From Streptomyces sp. NBC_01262 (GTDB lineage Bacteria; Actinomycetota; Actinomycetes; Streptomycetales; Streptomycetaceae), in contig NZ_CP108462.1 in the NCBI RefSeq assembly GCF_036226365.1, positions 7,162,501 to 7,226,500 of the forward strand: a stretch of DNA of 64,000 nt. Direction: 5' to 3'. The notes under the pieces are model-generated. The model searched no databases and was not told the origin of the DNA. It worked only from the letters and a program-made list of their open reading frames with translations. The number at the start of each line of letters is the position of its first letter. Positions within the stretch are counted from its first letter, which is position 1. A program made the position numbers and the translations under genes. This document shows positions 62,907 through 64,000 of the stretch, in pieces.

Positions 62907-64000
62907 CTACGCGTACCTGACCTTCAGCTCCTTCACCCCGTTGATCCACGCCGACCGGAGCCGACGCGGCTCGCCGTCGAGCCGGATGCCCGGCAGGGTG
63001 TCGGCGATCGCGTCGAAGATCAGGCCGATCTCCATCCGGGCGAGGCTGGCGCCGAGGCAGAAGTGCGGGCCGCCGCCGCCGAAGCCCAGGTGGGGATTGG
63101 GGTCGCGGGTGATGTCGAAGAGTTCGGGCCGGTCGAAGACCTCGGGGTCGTTGTTGGCCGAGGCGTAGAAGAGCCCCACCCGGTCTCCGGCCTTGATCTG
63201 CGCGCCGCACAACTCGGTGTCGCGGGTGGCGGTGCGCTGGAAGGAGGTGATGGGGGTGGCCCAGCGGACGATCTCGTCGGCGGTGGTGACAGGCCGCTCG
63301 GCCCGGAAGCGTTCCCACTGCTCGGGGTGGGTGAGGAAGGCGTGCATCCCGTGGGTGATCGCGTTGCGGGTGGTCTCGTTGCCGGCCACGGCCAGGGTCA
63401 GCACGAAGAAGCCGAACTCGTCGTCCGACAGATTGCCCTCGTCCTCGGCCGCGATGAGCTTGGTGACGATGTCCTGGGCGGGGCAGGCCCGGCGCTCGGC
63501 GGCCATGTTCATGGCGTACGAGATCAGCTCGATGGCGGCGTTGGTGCCGAGCTCCTCGGTGACGGCGAGTTCGGGATCGTCGTAGCCGACCATCGTGTTG
63601 GACCAGTCGAAGATCTTGGCCCGGTCCTCCTGCGGGACGCCGAGCAGATCGGCGATGGCCTGGAGTGGCAGCTCGGCGGCGATCTCGGTGACGAAGTTGC
63701 CGCCCTCGCGGGTCGCCGCGCCGGCCACGATCCGCGCCGCGCGCTCGCGCAGCGCGTCCTCCAGGGCGCGGATGGCGCGCGGGGTGAAGCCGCGCTGGAC
63801 GATCTGGCGCAGTCCGGTGTGCTCGGGCGGGTCCTGGTTGAGGATGCTCAGCCGCTGGGCCTCGATCCGGTCGCGCTTCATGTGCTCGTTGAAGCGGATG
63901 ATCGCGGTGTTGGCACGGGAGGAGAAGACCTCCGGGGCCACGGACACGGCCTTGACGTCGGCGTGCCGGGTCACCGCCCAGTAGCCGTCGTCGCCGAAGC
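62907..64000 (-). CDS. cytochrome P450, 5' end cut by window edge
   Basis: This is the C-terminal roughly 364 residues of a bacterial P450. The I-helix oxygen-binding motif is AVAGNETTRNAI, ExxR is DEIVRWATP, and the heme-Cys motif is FGGGGPHFCLGASLAR. An HMKRDRIEAQRL and VTRHADVKAVSV N-terminal part is present, but the start lies beyond 64000, as the frame remains open at the edge. The N-terminal pattern and FGGGGPHFCLG resemble CYP124/CYP125-like lipid or sterol oxidases. No ferredoxin gene is visible in the window. Confidence 0.9.
   Translation of the reverse strand, partial: FGDDGYWAVTRHADVKAVSVAPEVFSSRANTAIIRFNEHMKRDRIEAQRLSILNQDPPEHTGLRQIVQRGFTPRAIRALEDALRERAARIVAGAATREGGNFVTEIAAELPLQAIADLLGVPQEDRAKIFDWSNTMVGYDDPELAVTEELGTNAAIELISYAMNMAAERRACPAQDIVTKLIAAEDEGNLSDDEFGFFVLTLAVAGNETTRNAITHGMHAFLTHPEQWERFRAERPVTTADEIVRWATPITSFQRTATRDTELCGAQIKAGDRVGLFYASANNDPEVFDRPELFDITRDPNPHLGFGGGGPHFCLGASLARMEIGLIFDAIADTLPGIRLDGEPRRLRSAWINGVKELKVRYA

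Overview
The window is high-GC actinobacterial chromosome, almost certainly Streptomyces. Supporting this are the strong third-position GC bias, many GTG and TTG starts, several genes that look leaderless, a family 2B encapsulin, TerD paralogues, an AfsR/SARP-type regulator, a mycothiol-dependent isomerase and characteristic Streptomyces hairpin repeats. No rRNA, CRISPR array or prophage is visible. One tRNA gene (Val, anticodon TAC) lies at 27907-27978.

Layout. 1-7922 holds housekeeping genes: a MerR regulator with an aldo/keto reductase, a membrane-anchored hydrolase, a small secreted I36-like protein, aceE (homodimeric pyruvate dehydrogenase E1), a DUF3052 protein and an AhpE-type peroxiredoxin. 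8032-16748 is a stress locus: two TerD paralogues, a TerC/DUF475 membrane protein, a TerA-like protein and a convergent TerD with a Pro/Ala-rich tail. These are followed by a translationally coupled trio: an HpcH/CitE-like lyase, a fused PRTase-TRSP-StiP-PELOTA protein and an HAD phosphatase. The trio matches the Ter-linked nucleoside-like metabolite pathway predicted in the literature, but here two enzyme modules are one polypeptide, and a Streptomyces hairpin repeat lies in frame in a linker. 16754-27842 includes a P-loop kinase, an O-methyltransferase, a coiled-coil protein, a family 2B encapsulin shell without an adjacent terpene-cyclase cargo gene, TatA, DoxX and DedA proteins, and a divergent GT-C-like membrane protein/polyprenyl-phosphate-mannose synthase pair sharing a palindromic operator candidate.

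28030-31505 is accessory DNA next to the tRNA: a stand-alone TnpB with an atypical RuvC-II motif, an unusual kinase-like gene and a truncated MerR gene. 31660-38647 carries a VOC protein, a secreted GH43-CBM42 arabinofuranosidase with a good promoter and operator candidate, a PhoD-like phosphatase, a secreted HNH nuclease, a FetB-like permease and a yybP-ykoY manganese riboswitch upstream of a GDT1-family Mn/Ca exporter. A complete IS200/IS605 element with tnpA and tnpB sits near 38725-40645.

40647-53686 holds a peptidoglycan-binding-domain protein, an MFS-MarR fusion, a pair of repeat-rich proteins, a maleylpyruvate isomerase-like enzyme, an IS4 relic, a DrrAB-type exporter, a large AfsR-like regulator and an SMI1/KNR4 protein. 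An intact IS256-family element (53757-55184, 8-bp target duplication CCACAGGG) has inserted into the 3' end of an antibiotic-biosynthesis-monooxygenase-like gene. 55592-64000 carries an Hsp20-like relic, a two-gene FAD-oxidase/ThDP-enzyme operon, DUF2087, GNAT and GrpB proteins, a Tat-exported amidase, an orphan histidine kinase and a cytochrome P450 that runs off the window end.
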